A stretch of 64,000 nucleotides of DNA. Source: Prunella strophiata. Its lineage: Eukaryota; Chordata; Aves; Passeriformes; Prunellidae. The notes below the pieces were generated by a model that ran no database searches, was not told where the DNA came from, and saw only the letters and a list, made by a program, of their open reading frames with translations. Of this stretch, positions 10,464-25,400 are shown one piece after another. The number at the start of each line of letters is the position of its first letter. Within the stretch, counting starts at the first letter, position 1. Both the position numbers and the translations under genes were made by a program. The stretch spans positions 7,417,187 through 7,481,186 of the forward strand of contig JAZBQD010000027.1 of the NCBI GenBank assembly GCA_036583965.1, in the 5' to 3' direction.

Positions 10464-13400
10464 GTGAGGGCGGGCCGGGCCCGGGCGGGGGGCGATGCCG
10501 CCCCCTCCCCGCTGAGGGAGGGCGGGGGGCGAGGGCCGGGGGTGGGGAGGGGCAGCTCCGAGCGGCCCCGGGCCCGGGGAGGGGGCCCAAGGGTCGGTTT
10601 CCAAAATAGCCGCGACCCCCGTGATGCCCCCCGCGGTACTCGGGGGGTGCCCTCACCCCGGGGAGGGGGGCGGTGGAAACTTACCAAAAAAAAAAAAAAA
10701 GGAAAAAAAAAAAAAAAGTTTAGGTTTTCGTCTACGGCGTATTTATAGTGCATGGAGTCATTTGTGTACCTTTGCAGTTTGAGGGGTGCTGTTTTGTGTC
10801 CGCTTTGTTAGTTTAAGTGACTTCACCGATTGGAAGGCGATAGTGGAACCAGACCTCCAGGTACTGCTCTGGTTGAGCGTGGGCTTGCTGCGTTTGGTTT
10901 ATGTTTGAAGATAACAAATGTCTCCAAGCTAAGAGGACCAATTAAAGCGTATACGAGGAAATAACCCCGTGTTTTGGCCATTTGAAGGTGTTCAGCCCTT
11001 GTGAGATAGTGCTGTTAGTAGATTGCCCCAGATAGTGACTCTGGCAGAGTGTTTCCTTGAAGACTTTGTGTAAGTTTCCTCGCTGCCATAGTCATAGTTG
11101 ACATGGAAAGGAAGTTTGGTGGTTGTAGCAAATTGCTGGTTAGTGTGGACTTGCCCAATAGGCTTTTGAAACACTTAATTGACCATTTGAAATGTCAGTC
11201 TGGGCAGCAAAGAGGACACTGGCTTCTTATCCTGACTTTTTGAGTTTGGGCAAAGTACTGGTTATGTCTCTTTCCCCAAATATGGAATGGGCTTAAAAAA
11301 AAACTCTTTTGTTTAGTCTTGAGCTCTTAGAAGGCAGTGCTGAGCTCTCATGTCTAAACAGAGTAACTCGGTGTTAAAGTCACCTAAAACTGGTAATTTT
11401 CTCATTTTATTTTTGAAAATTCATAGTTCCTAAGCCAGTTTAGACTGGTGGTGGCCCAGTTTGTTTGTGGCTCAGCCAGTGACTTTTGCCATTATCCTGT
11501 TTCTAGTATTGGCTCTAGACAAATACCTCAGAAGAACCAGGAGCAGCCGAACATGAGTTCCCTGCAAAGCTTTTCCAGTTTCTGAGTATTTGCAACCCCA
11601 GAAGTTCAGGAGAACTAGACAGGCCATCTAGCAGAGGAGTGGATTCTCCTGCTAAGTTTTTGTTGTCTTGTGCCAGCCCATGCTTTGGCTGCCCTGTCTG
11701 TGAAGTGTTTCTTGCAGGTTCCCTGTCAGATCCATGGAAGACAACAATCCCAGAGTCCAGGGTTTGCATGGCCTCTTCCCACAGGCAGCATCCCATTGCA
11801 CTTCACCTTCCCCTGTCCCACTGGGGACCTGCAGCAGCAGTGCCCTTTCAGTTCCTCCTGTCATCTCAATATGTTCTGACTAGGTCTGTGTTTTGCATTC
11901 TTGGACAACTTCTCATCTGAGCACCAAATGAGTCTTTACTTCTGTGCTTCTTTCCAGCCTGTACCATGTAAAAATTAGGTGAATTCAACAGAAGTCACAT
12001 ACCAAGGGTCACTTACTTCTAAAGTTGTCATTTGTCCCCAAAATGTTAATATTGGCTGTTTGTTTTTATTGTGGTTCAAAACCTTGGAGAGAAAACTTGG
12101 TCTTCCATGAAGACATCATAGCACAATTCTTGCTTTATAGTGACCAGCTCAGATTGTGACAAGTTTTTATGGCAGACATTGCAAGTGCAATGTTATACAA
12201 ATAGCTTATTTAGTTAAAAATAATTTTGCAAGTCTGCAGTAACGTTTCACATACCAGTACAGAACTTTTAATTCCAAAGGTTTCCAGCCTATCATAGTAA
12301 TAAGGTAAATAATGTGTATAAAGTTGCTTTTATATTTAAAATATACATAGTTGATTTTGAATTTTTTGGAAGGAACCCTTAACTGCACAAACCATACATC
12401 AATGACTTTAAGGCTTCACTGCTTTGGTCCAAGAATTCCCCATTAGGAAGAGTTTCAGGATCAAAGTTATGCTACAGATATTAAATTAAATAGACAACAA
12501 AGAGAATAAGAGGGGAAAATGGATTTTTTGAGCCTGCAAAGTGTTCTTTTACAGTTTGAATGGTGACCAATTTTCTTGCATGTAAAGCTGCTCAAATAAG
12601 CAAAGTTCTAGCAAAGTTCTAGCTTTTTATATATATTTTCCTGATCAAACACTGTCCATGCAGTGGAAATTAGTCATAGTTTGATAAACAGATCCATTTG
12701 TTTTTCCTTTCTAGCAACTTGAAGAAAAGAAGGAAAGAAAGAACACAGGATGCAAGACACATATTAATGTTTTGTTTTGGTTTTTTTTCTTTTGAAAAGA
12801 GTTCTCCTTTCCTCTTATGTCTAAAGAAATTTAGATACCTTTCAAACTTCTACCCTTGTAATGTAGGAATTCACACAGGCCTAAGTACAGGTTTATGCCC
12901 ATAATGCAAAGCTTTATTGGAGCATTGGTTGTGTGAAGAGTTCATAAAACAATTGTCCTCTTTTCAGAGAGTCTAGAAACAATTCTTTGATCCTTTGTGC
13001 TGAGGTTGGATGGTTGGAAGCCAATGCACTTGTGAGAGATATTGTTTCTGCAGAGCAGAGAGTGCTGCTGTAAAGGCATCATAAGTTTAAAAAATGAGAA
13101 CTAGAAGAGGGAAGTGTGTAGGGGACATGCTCAGATAATCAGGTAATTGTGAGAGACTTGGTATGTGGTGGAGATAAATGCTGTTGTCCTTTATTCTGTG
13201 GTGAGCAGTGTGACAGTGTTGGAGGAGAGCAGTAGATGAACTCTGAGCTGCTGTACCTTCCCTTGTGTGCCTGTGTGCATGGCTGGGAACTGCTGAGACT
13301 GCTGGGGTGGGTTGGCCTGGGAACCTTCCACTTCATCAAAAATCAGCCAAAGACTAGGGCTCAACCCAGAAAGGCTGACCTGACTCAGATAGTTCTAGAC

Positions 13401-16400
13401 CTTCCAGCCACAGAAGGCATATTAGAGTCAATGTCCCTTTGCCTTAACAAGTTCCCCATTTGGCTACCAGCAGCTGATGTATGTACTAATAAAGGAATCA
13501 GTTTTCCTTGCCTCTTGAATGGAAGATGGATCTCAGCAGGCTGGAGTTTGACTGCAGAGCAGTCCTGAGGTGACGTTAGCTGGTCTGTCTTGTTGAGAAT
13601 ACAAAAATAGCAGCCAGCTTTTCAGGAAGAGCTTGAGTCTGTCTTCCTGATCATCCACAACCTTCCTTTTTCTTCTTTTCTGTCCTCTCCTCAAAATGCT
13701 CCAAGACTGTTTTTTCTGCTCCCTCTCCTTGACACACATATGCCACTTGCAGCTTTTCCACACTTGTCTAATAGTCACTAGCAGAATGTTATCTGTGAGC
13801 ATATGCATCTTATAGCAGCATGATCTTTAGATGACTCCATTGGAGCTTTTTCTTTCTTTTCTAGGTGGTGAATATTAGGTGAAATGAATTTAGTTTCAGG
13901 GACTTCTAGAAGTTCCCTACTTCAGGCTATGTTTGTTAACAAGTTAATAATGACTGTCTTCTCCTAGGAGGTGTTCTTTCCTGACTACAGTAAATAATTG
14001 TGCTCTCTGGCTGCTGCCCTCAACATTTCCCACCCACACTTTGATAGCAAACATATCTCCATCAGATTCTCACAGCAATTCCTTACCTGCCCCAGCAAAT
14101 GTGTTAATACCTGGTGCATCCCTATCCTTTCTTGCCCCCTTATAAAATGTTATGCCCCACTTTTTATTGGAGTAGGTTATGTTGTTTTTTTTTTTTAAGA
14201 GCCTGTGCAGTTCATGGTGAGATGTTACTGTGTATTTCAGAAGGATACAAAATCTCTGTTCATAGAAAAATTTTAAGTTAAACCATTCTAGGACTAAGTT
14301 TTGAGTAAGGTTGAGAGTGTTTCAACTTGTTAGTGTGTATCCAAGCTTCTTTGCTATGGCAAAGTTCATGGAGGAAAGACCCTTTGTCAAATTCTGATAT
14401 ATGAAAAATTTGCAATAAGAGATTTTAGATTATATCAAGAATATACAAAATTCAAGTCAGGAAGTTGTCTTGATGTGTAATATTTAAGTCCAAGCTTTTA
14501 TTGGTATTTTTGTAGTCTTGGGCTTCTCTGAGGATTTTCCTCCTTGCATCATTCTGAGAGCTTGGGGAGTACCTAAAGCAGGTGCTGGCTGTGGCCACTG
14601 TCCCCATGCTCCATCCCCTGTTCCTGCATGCTCCCCTATCCCATTTCCTTTCCCAGGGCAGTTGTGGGGTGGATGAACCATTGTGGTAGGGACAGCTGAC
14701 TCTTTGTTCCCAGGAATCTCTGGGCCTGTCCCCTGCTGGGGTGCATTGCTTGGATGGTGTGTGACAGAGACCTGGGCAGAAATGGCACCAGGAAAAACAC
14801 CAAAGCACCTGCAGGTGCTTCTTGGGTGATCCCAAGGGTAGTCCTGAGTAGAGAGGTGCCAGGAAGAGGTTGTAGGAAACCTCCCAGTACTGGTAGTGGT
14901 TCCTCACAGGCTCTTTTTAATTTGTTGGATTTTTCCTGGCCTAGTTTGGGAGTACTTGGGATGAGCTGTTGTGTGGCTGCCCTTGAGCAGCAAGTCCAGC
15001 TGTCCCTGGTGGTGGTGTCACCTCCTGTGCCTGTGCAGGTCTTGCCATGCCCAGGGCCAACTCCAGTCATTGAGAGGAACTAAGCCCAGCAGTTCAGGCA
15101 GTGCTAAAGTAACCTTGTTCAGAGCAGCATTTTTATTTTTCCAATTTTTAAAAATTTTTACTGTGATATCTGACGTGCATGGCCTACTTTGTCACCCTTA
15201 GCTGACGTGCTACTGCTGTGTTTTTACCTTTTCAGCAGGTAAAAGAGCTGGCTGTATGCAGAGGTTCAGCAAATCATTTTCTGTAACAGAGTAACTAACT
15301 ACTTCACACTCCTAAATATAGTCCTGAACACAAGTGTGGCAGTATTCATGAAAAATATTTAAAGCTAAATTTCACACTCATTTTGTATTTGATCCATTTC
15401 TGGTTTATTTTTAACTCATGTAAGATGAAGAGTGGAGGATTATTTTCCCTTCTTCTAAATTCTAGCTGTAGGACCATATCTGAGATATGAAGAACTTCTA
15501 CAAAGGCACAATTTTGTGGGGTCTTTTTGGTGTAGTTTCTGTTTATTCATTGTTGAAACCTTATTATGGCACATTGGCACAAAGCTAAATGGCAGCAGCA
15601 AAAAAATTTTGGAACTTTTAAAACTGCAACTCCTAAGTAGTTGTTTGGTGTAACCCTAATGAGAGTGGTGATGTCATCAGGAGGCTAAAATGGCAGTAAA
15701 AATTAATTTAAAAGCTGGGATTTATCTATGCAAGAAGATTTTGCACTTACATTTAATTTCCTTATTTCCTGTATTACCCTGAATACAGGAATATTCTGAA
15801 TATACATTTTTTTTGTTTGTTTGTCTTGAACCCTTCTTGACTGGCCTGCCTGTTCCTCAGTCACATTTGCTTTTTGCTTCACCTTAATAATCAGAAATCA
15901 TCTAATTTTGTTTTGTAACATAAAGACATACAGGTGACCTACACTATTGGTTTTTTTTGTGGTCTTAGTATCTATGTTGCACCACTTAACATCAGTTATG
16001 CTTGTAAATGTTGTATAAGCTCAGCTAGCATACAGTAAAAACATGAAATTCAGGATTTTAATAAAATTGACTTCAAAGATAGTATGGTTATGGTAGCTAT
16101 GGTAACTAAAACTAATTAAAATATGCTAAAATTTGCAGGGGTGTGGAAAGAAAATGTAACAATGTTTTTGTTTTCATAATTTAACAGTAAAACATTTTTT
16201 CCAGTGTATTGCCTAAGTGCCAGTCAGTCAATTATTTGCGTTTTTTAAAGAATTCCTTTAAAAATGGTAGAGGCTGAACCACATTGTAATTTTTGTATGG
16301 AAACTGAAAAAATGCATGAATCTATCCACTATTTCCATAGTGAGCTTATTCGTTGGGCAGGGATGTGGAGGCTTCCTGGATGTTCTCTGTAGGCTGCTGC

Positions 16401-19400
16401 TTTACCTGCTGGACAGCTCGTGGGCAGCATCTCCATGGCTTTGTGTGATCATCAAATCATCCCAGGGTTTGGTCCTAATGTGTTTGTACAGTCTGATACA
16501 GAGGGACTGGTGAGGGCAGCCAGATTGACAAATTATAGCTGTCATTGAGATTGATAATCTCTTTAAATGAGCTTTTGAACTTCTAAAAAAATACATAGGT
16601 TTTGTTATAAATATTTTTGGTAAAATATTTATCATGTTCCAATTTTTGACAAGTAATGCCCATAGTTGACTTTCTTGTGTAGGTGCAAAGGAAAGATTTA
16701 AAGGATGGCATTTTCACATCCTGTTTGTTTTCAAGGTTTCTTTTAAATTTAATGGTAATGCTGTATTAGTGTACTTGTTTCAGAAAGGATTAAGAGAGTT
16801 GTTCCATAATAGCTGTAATCCTTTGTGTTTGACATGTGCAGAGTATTGTACAAATATTAACAAATCTGTACAACACTTCAGTGGGCTAGATGGGGACAGT
16901 AAGATGAAAAGTTTGAATTATTCAAGGTCAGTATTTAAGTAAATATTGGATCCAGGATTAAAACCATCCTCAGTGTTGTAGAGAGCCTGATTTCCTGTTT
17001 CTCAGCATAGTCTTTTCATAACTTGATTGTCCAGCTCCATGTGTTTGTGCTGCAGCCAAGTTCTAGTATCACTGAAAGTTAAATGAAAGGGAGAGTTTGG
17101 CTGACAAAGAATAATGACTGGTTTTAGTTGTATTAGTTTGAGCCATGTTGCCTTTGTTTAATTATTTTTGATGAAACTTTGTATTCACTTCTGAACTGAA
17201 AAATAGATTTTATATTTATAATGGAAATTAGGGAGGAAAATACATGTAGGTTTTTCTTGCAGCAAAGTATCTGGGCTCATACTCAGGGCTGTAGATCTAA
17301 ACAATCTGCTGATAAGTGAGCACATGCAAAAGGACAGTGTTACAAAAGAACTGTGGTGTCCTCATGTGCATTAGAAATTTGACTACAAATAGGTGGTCAT
17401 ATCAATAACTGTCACTCCTACCAGAATTAGACTGGGCGTCTCAGTTGTTCCACTAGAAGAAAAACTGCATTGAGACCTCAACACTATTTGCTTCAGTAGC
17501 TGGCATAGTAGGCTGTTGTTTTACTTTAGTTTGTTTTGGGTTTTGTGAGAGCAGCAGCAGGTCCATGCTCTGTGCATTTACTGGTGTTACTGTATTAAAT
17601 ATTAATGAGCTAAGAGCCACTCTTGATGTAGGACTTCAGAGAGGACTTAAGAGGTTTATATAATCTGTGCTCTGCTTCTGTAGGATTTTGGCTCCTTAAT
17701 CTTTCTCTCTCTTTTCTTTAGTGCCTTTGTACAAAGCAGGTGTGGCTTTCTCTCCATCAGTCAGTGAACAGTCCTGGTTCAGGCTCCTGGCACATCATCC
17801 TTCTTACCCATCATCTCTAAACCTGTCAAGCAGTGGTTTAAGACCTTTCTATCTTGCCTTCCCCCAGTTTGATTAAGAATTATTTTCACCCTGTTTCCTA
17901 TTCTTTAGACTTTATTGAGATTCACTTCACAAGATTTAGAAGCCTTTTGGGCCAGTTCCTCAAGTGCATGTCTTCACCTTCCTGTGCTTATCAGCCCTGC
18001 CTGTCACAGTGCTGCTTGATGTGTTGTTCTTCCCTGACTTCTTTGCTCACTCTTCTTTGTGCTCTGAAGGCAACCTTCCAGTCACTCATTTGTGTGTTGC
18101 TGTCATTTTCTCTTTCTGGTGAAGTGCTGCAGGACTACTTAGTTCTTAAAATTTTGGGAGTGATACAAGCCCAGATGATGGCATCTCTCAGCTCTGCCTT
18201 TTTATTGCTAACTTTTCTCACATTTTCTGTCAGCTTGCCTTTCTGACACCCTTAGCAAAAATCTTTTTCAGCTTATGCTTAGGCTGTCCCAACGTATTTT
18301 CTACAATTTTTGTCCATTTGTCTTGAATTTGGAGTCAAGAGGAGGAATAATCTCGTTTGTCATTCCTAACCCAAAATCTTGCTGTCTCTTACATACTCCT
18401 CATCTGCTTTGTTGCTTACATTCAGCTCTACCTTTATGTCCAACTAAATATACTTCTGAAGTGCTTTCACTGTGCCCAGTGTTTATTTCTGGAATCTTTT
18501 TCTCTGTCCTTCCAACAAAGTTGTCCTCTAGTCTGCAAAATAAAAAGGAGCAAAACAATATAGTAAATTTTACTATCTAAATCCTAAATTGACTGTGCTG
18601 GCACCTGGTTGACACCACTTTTGCACACTCCTCCCTTTTTTAGCTGCATTGATTTTGATGGCACCTGTCCTCTTCAAATAACTTCTGCATTTCTGCTGCT
18701 GTCTGCTGGCCTGTGTTTGTTCCTGTCATTCTCAGTTTCTTCTTTGGTAGTGGTCGTAATCTCCGTGTACTCCTAGCTCAGAGATGTTTTATATGAGGCA
18801 CATTTCTTTTTGCTTTGTATCCTGAATATCTTCTGAGCCTGCAGGATCACTACATTTTCTGAAATCTCATCTGTTCTTCCTCTTTAAGTCCTCCTTTAAT
18901 GTTTGCATTAAATTAGCTAAGAAAGTAATTTATAGTTCTTTTTTGTTTCCAGCTTCAAATAAGCAAGGTGGCTTCTTTAAAATTATTATTATCATGCTGT
19001 TTTCCTTCTCAGTCACAGCAGTACTGAATATTGTTTATTTGTGTGTAAGTGGCACTTAGGAATCCATGCCCTGTTGTGCTTGGTGTGTTTGCTTTGGTTC
19101 TTATGCATCTTTTGCTTTTCCTGATCTGTAACCAGTGCACAGCCTGCCCAGGCAGGTGATCTTACCTTCTCTGTAGAAGCAACCTGGCTGAATCAGTACC
19201 AAGCCAGTTCAGTGCAGCAGTGTGTGGGGAATCTTGTGCAGGTGTTGTCCATATGTGCTGGGTACATGCCTGGAAATGGGAAGGCTGATGGTAAGTTTTT
19301 TCATCTGTCAGCATATCATTTTTCACAAGGAGTGGAATTTTTTTGAAGGCTTAGGGGAAGGACGAATTCTGTTCAAGGTTCTTTCATTTTATTACTGTAA

Positions 19401-22400
19401 GATTTATGGCATTGCCAAGCCCCTTCTTTGGACTGATACCAGACCTGCCATCCCTCATCCATTTGGAGTGCAGAGCTCTCTTCCTTTATTTTTCCAGCTT
19501 TCATTCCAAAGATGGAAAAAAAATCAGCATTTGAACTCTTTTTTGAAGGGATTAGTTTGTTCAGTCCTTATTTCTAAATTAGAAAGTAAGGAACGCTTTA
19601 GGGGGACTTTGAGATTTTCATGGTTTTATTTTACATCCCACAATAGGGTTTTCAGTTTTAGAGCACTAACATATTTCTGCTTGGATTTAACCAACTCCCT
19701 GCCCTGTTAAAGTTGCTTTCTCTGCCTCAGTTCCCTTCCCCTCTAGACTTGAAGCTGTTACCTTTTGGCCTGGATCCACCCATCCTGACACTGAAATGAG
19801 GCCCTCATTGAAGAAAGCATTCCAGGAACAGTTTATCCTTTGCTAGTTGATAGAGATGTTCTAATGCAGGGTTGCTTTTTTGGCTTTTGTTTCTTTGAGC
19901 ACTGAGCTGAGGCCAAGTGTGTTCCCAGGCACTCTGGAATTCCTCAGCAGTTCACTTTTTCCTGACTGCCTGTTCAGCTTCAGGAGAGGGCTGGATGGGG
20001 AGAGACCCTGTCATGTGCCCTGGCTCTTGAGCCCTGCACCTCAGTACTGTGAGGAGCTGTCTGCCAAGATCTCTCCAAGTCTGACCTTTTCTTGGAGGAT
20101 GGTTATTTCAGCATGCTCTATCTTGAATCACAGAATACTAGGTTCTCTGTGAACAAAAGCAATTTTTCCTAATTTACATGTGTCTTTCAGAATGTCCCTT
20201 CCTAAAGAACAGAGGGAATCCATTCTTGTATCGTGCATTCCACCCTGCATATTTTGTTACAAGTGCCTAATTAAGTTTGTTAAGTGCTAGTTCTCAGTAA
20301 TTGATATCACTGAACCACTCATTGCATACGTAGGGAAGACAATAGACACAACTTTATAACAAGCTGATCATAGCCACCTAGGGGAAGGTGTAATTTTTAA
20401 CTTCTAGTAAGGTTTAAATGACTGGGAACAAAGTTCAGACAAATTATTTAGGTCGTTACAAAATGAGGCTCTGAGCTTCAATGCTTTTAGCTGCCCTTCT
20501 CTATCTTCTGTAGCCCCAGGCACTGAATTGCAGCTTGTACATATATTTGGTTCCTATCCTGGTTTTCTTCTGGCTCAAAATTACAGGTGTGTTGTTTTTT
20601 GCTGGATTCTTCTTTTGTACCTGTCTTTTTGTTTGCTGCCACAACAACAGTCAGAGGAATCCTAAGGAGAACTGCTATAAATGCATGTTCATGTTCCTCC
20701 TACCCTTCCCCCAGTCTCCACTCTCTCCCTCCCACCCCTTCCCAAATTCCATTAATATTTACAGAACAAGAGCCAGAACTCCAGCATTAATCTCAAATTC
20801 AGAATGAGATTTTTCTGGCTCTATCTGTAGCTAATGCAGAAGACAACAGAGGTTAGAAATGCACTTTAAAAAAAAGGAAGAGAACAAAAGGCCTTTTCAT
20901 ATTCAACACACTGGATGGATTGTGTTAGGTATAAATAAGCTTTCAAAGACCAGAGCATATGTAAAAAAATATTATATGTATTGTTGTTGGAAGGCAGAGG
21001 AACATTTATTTGCTTACTGAATGCATTGAAAGTTCCTGAGCTTTAACTTATATAAACTCATTGTTTCTTCAAATTTTGTGTGTGGATAAAACAGTTCCTT
21101 TTTTCATCTTACTGGTTCATGTACAGATAAGCAGTAAAACCAAAAAGTCAAATGAACAGAAAGAGAACTGTGTTGATAGTTACATGCCAGCAATGTACAA
21201 AATAAGCATTTGTAAAGAGGTGTATAAACAAACTTCAAAACCAGTGAAGTTTTGCAAACATAAATTTCATAGGCAAACTGAAATTGAGTGGAGAGTGAAG
21301 AGAATGAAGAATTAAGATAATTTGCATTTGTTCTCTTTGACCCCAAACTAAGTATTTTCTTTCATTTTCATTGTTAAGTGCATAGAATGTGTTATTAACC
21401 TTTATGAATTGACTTAAAAAGCCAAAATCAAAGATAAATATTATTGTTTTTCAAATTGTTTTTGTTTTAATGTTGGTTTCACTGGAAAGTATTTGCTGAC
21501 TTCTGTAGTCTGCACAGGCACTTACTCCTCTGTGACCCCTGTCCTTGATTGTTTCAAGAGTCACTTTTCCCTGCCATGGGGAGGATGGCTTGTGTCCCTG
21601 TCCAGTTGTCGTGTGGTTCTGGCTTCTGGTGACCTCAGTGAGTTGTCAGCAGACAAATTTGTTAACTGTGTCAAGTAAGGGATTGTGTCCATCTGGTTGT
21701 GAGGCCAAGGGTTATTTCAGAGGACAGAAACTGATCTGAATTCTTTAAATGAAGAAGGAGGTCATCTGCATGTCCTATGGAAGATGGTTTGGCAGAGCAG
21801 TCTGGAGAAGCTGGCTCTGCAGTATCCATGTGCTGTTCTTCCTCCAAGGAATTGAGAGAACATATTTTAGCAAAGGATTCCTCAATCTATCCAATACCCC
21901 AAAATACATAAACACAGAAAATGTTGGTGGTTTTCTTTTTTTGTCCTTTTCAATATGGATTCATTTATTCTTAAATTCCAAGAAAATACCAATACCCTTC
22001 AGTCTATTCTTTAGTCTGGAAGTTTGCATTATTTGGGGTTTTTTTTGGGAAGGGCTCCCATATTTTCTTCTCATCTCTCTGGCATTAGAATTGGCTTATC
22101 TCACTTTTCTGATGAACCTACATTTTCCAGATAAATGAAAACATAGGGGTTTATTTTTCAAAACTGAAACAGTTGGATTGCCTTTTTGTTTTACTGGGAT
22201 AAGCATGCACGATGCTCTGGGGAATGGAGAATGATCTAAAATAAGCCTAGCTGTTTTTTGTTGTTTATCTGTTTCTTTTTGCATCTGTCTTAGTATTTAT
22301 TGCTACCATCTGCGTTTCATTTCAGGTTGTCTAATGTCTCATTCTGCATGTTCTTTGCCTATTCTTTTTACATAGCCTTGGGCTGTAATATCACCATTTG

Positions 22401-25400
22401 CCTACAAGAGATCCATTTCTATCTGTAACAAAATGAATTGCATTCATCTGTGTAATTCATTTCTAATGAATGCCTTGCTCCTCATTAAACAGTGATTTAC
22501 CTTTGTTTCCCTTTCCTACACTGTCAACATGAACCATTTTGAGGTCCTGTGGAGAGATGCTAATTTGAGAAAGCAAAAGTCAATGCAACTAAGCACTCAT
22601 GGGGGCCATCCTCCTTGGCACTTTCAAAAATATTCATGGGACATGTTGCAGAATAAAATTTGCAGGTGGATAAGAAGACTCAAAATATTTTCCTGTTCAT
22701 AAGCTCTAAGTGTACGAAGGCAATGCTTGACAGTTTAAATGCAGTTCTCCTTGACACTGCCAGGAGCAAATGAATCTTCTCAGACCTTGTCTGTTCTGCA
22801 AGAATTCTGCCTATCACAGGCACATTTGGGAGACAGTACTTTTGGTTCACTGTCCCCTCTCTACCTTTTCAGGAATATTAAAATATTTTGAATGTCTTTT
22901 CAGATTAATATTTTTAAATACCTAATTTTGAGATAGGTCAAAATGTTACAGACTTGAAATTATTTTATTTCAAATTTTTAATGAGATGCAAAGATTCATA
23001 TAAATATTTATTGCCTTTGCCAATAGTATCTAAAGGAAAAGGATGAATACCATTAATTAGTGAAAAAGAGCTGTGGAGAAATTTTGTTACAGATTTGGTT
23101 CTTATGTAACTTTTGTGTTATGCACTTTGAAGCTCTCCAGCAACATTCCCTTTTCCAGCCCTGCACTTTGCAGAACAGCAGAATCTGCCATGTGTGCAAA
23201 TAGATCTGTGCTGCTGACAGATGATGGTTAGAGTATGGGATGAATTAACCAAGTTTATTTTCACTTTAACCCTAAGCATAGTTTGAACTGCAGCAATGGA
23301 TTGTGAATATGAAAATACCATTGGTAAACATTATTTAGAGCAATACAGGAAGTTTTATTTACAGCCTCTTCAACTCTTACTTTGGTGATAGTACAAGCTA
23401 CTCATCAACACTTTGATTGCTTGAATTTAGCTTGGCATTTTTCTGTATTTATTTGTGTGTTGGGCCAGACTGATCCCCAGCTGAAACTCTAGAATTGCCA
23501 GTGGGCATCAGTGGATTTACACCATGGACTAATTTGATCAAAGTATTATAAGGGGATTGGAGCATGGGAGGTTGGGGTTTTGTAACTGGTCTTGCCTAAG
23601 TCATGTAGTATTTAGAAGTAAGAACACTGATTAATGTAACAAAACCTTATTTTTAATATACATTTTAGAGGACAAAACTGACCTTGAGAACAGTGTGATG
23701 CAGAAGAAAATTAAAATCCCCAAACTCTCTCTCAATCACATAGAAGAAGCTGGGGAAGTTACAGATTATGGGGAAGAAGATGTGGAGCTTAGACACAGTA
23801 AGGTATTGAAGTATTTCTGTTGTTTTTTTCCCCTCTTCTCCTTTTTTTATCTTTTTTGTAAGTGCTTGGGGCATGTAAGAATGTCCTAGCTTAAGAATTC
23901 CAGGCTTGGTTTTGATCCCCTTAAAACTGTATGTTTGGTGAAATTGGGTTACATTGCATGTGGGGGTGGGGTTTGGGTTTTCAAAACCTGATTCAAGTGC
24001 AATCAAACGTTTTCCTGTGTATACTGTCTGCACAGTGTAACTGCCACCTGAGACTGATGCAACAATGCTCTTCTATTTTGGCTCAGAATGCCTTAAAAGT
24101 CACCAGTACCTGACTGTACCAGCTGTTCTTGGTGGCACTTGTGACATATTGCTCACTGCTTGTTTGGAATTGGGAAGGGTGCTCTGAGACTGCCCAACCA
24201 CAGCTGCAACTGAGAAGAAGAATTGACAGGACTGTATCCCTGCATTATAACTCCCAGTTGCCTTTTTAGGTTCAAATGCCAGAAACCCACTATGGAGATA
24301 TATTTATTTTCTAATATCAAATTATTTCTTTAAAAGTCTGCCAACCTTCAGAATAAGATACTGCTTTATGGTTTCATGTGTTTTGCAGCTGCAGGAGTGA
24401 TATTTCCTTGTGGTGGGCCAGCTTTTTTTTAATTGTTAAATTTTTTTAGAAGACAGATGCAGCAGGTGTAACATCAAATAATTTTGTTTTCTGCCACATT
24501 ACTCATGGATATTGTGATATGAGAATTTGATAGTGTCAGCTTCTCACCTCTACTCTATGAGCTGCATTTGCTTTCCTTACAGTTGCTTGGAAATTCAAAT
24601 GCCTTTTCCTATTTGGCCAGTAAAACATAATGACTTTACCTGTCCATATTAATCCCACTATCCAGGCCCCAGGAAAGTGGTGTGATTTGTAGGGTTTGTG
24701 CAGATGGCTGAAGGTAAAATTCCACTGAGAGTTCCCAGGTCCTGAAGCCTCTGCAATGCAGTACTAATATAGAAGGAATCAGTAGATAAGGAAGATGAGG
24801 CTGGATGATATATTCTGTCTCCAGCTTCAGTGCTTTCAAATCCCTTTCAGTGTTTGCTGATAGTGTTAACTCAGTCACTTGCATCAGGCAGTTGGGTGAA
24901 CGTGCTGTGGGCATAGTCAGTGAAGGTTTTGTCTCCCAAGGTGTGGGAAGGACAAGCCCTCAGTTCACAGAACAGCTTTGTGCCCGTGCTGCTTTCACCT
25001 CCGATGTCGTCACAGGTGACAAATGGAGCACACAGCTCGTTCTTTCTCCTGCTTATCAGAAAATCAATTGCTGTTAGAAATCTGAATGTTAAGGGTAAAC
25101 TTTAAAGAAGAAGAGATCTAGATCAACTTTTTCAAAAAGAAATTAATGATACGGAATCAAGTGACCTATATACACTGCCTTTGTAAGTGTTGCACAAATG
25201 CAGGAAGGCCTTTAACTGCCTCAGAAGTTTGTACATGCATTTAGTTGAGTTACAGTTGCATGTTGGTTATGCTGCATATTATATCCATAAGAACCTGTTA
25301 GGCAAAATATTTTTGCAGACTGGCTTTGTCTTAGTCTTTTGGAAGACAAGAATATTAACAGTTCCCAAGACTCTTCTAATTTATTTGTTTTTTATTGTAA

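Noticed and set aside
19222..19710. 162-codon + frame in BEND5 intron 1
   Set aside because: No recognisable motif. Frames of this length are expected by chance in 64 kb of six-frame translation, and it has no splice or promoter support.
20121..20153. Short string AATCACAGAATACTAGGTT resembling the complement of a CR1 tail
   Set aside because: Too short to separate from chance; no adjoining CR1 sequence was found.
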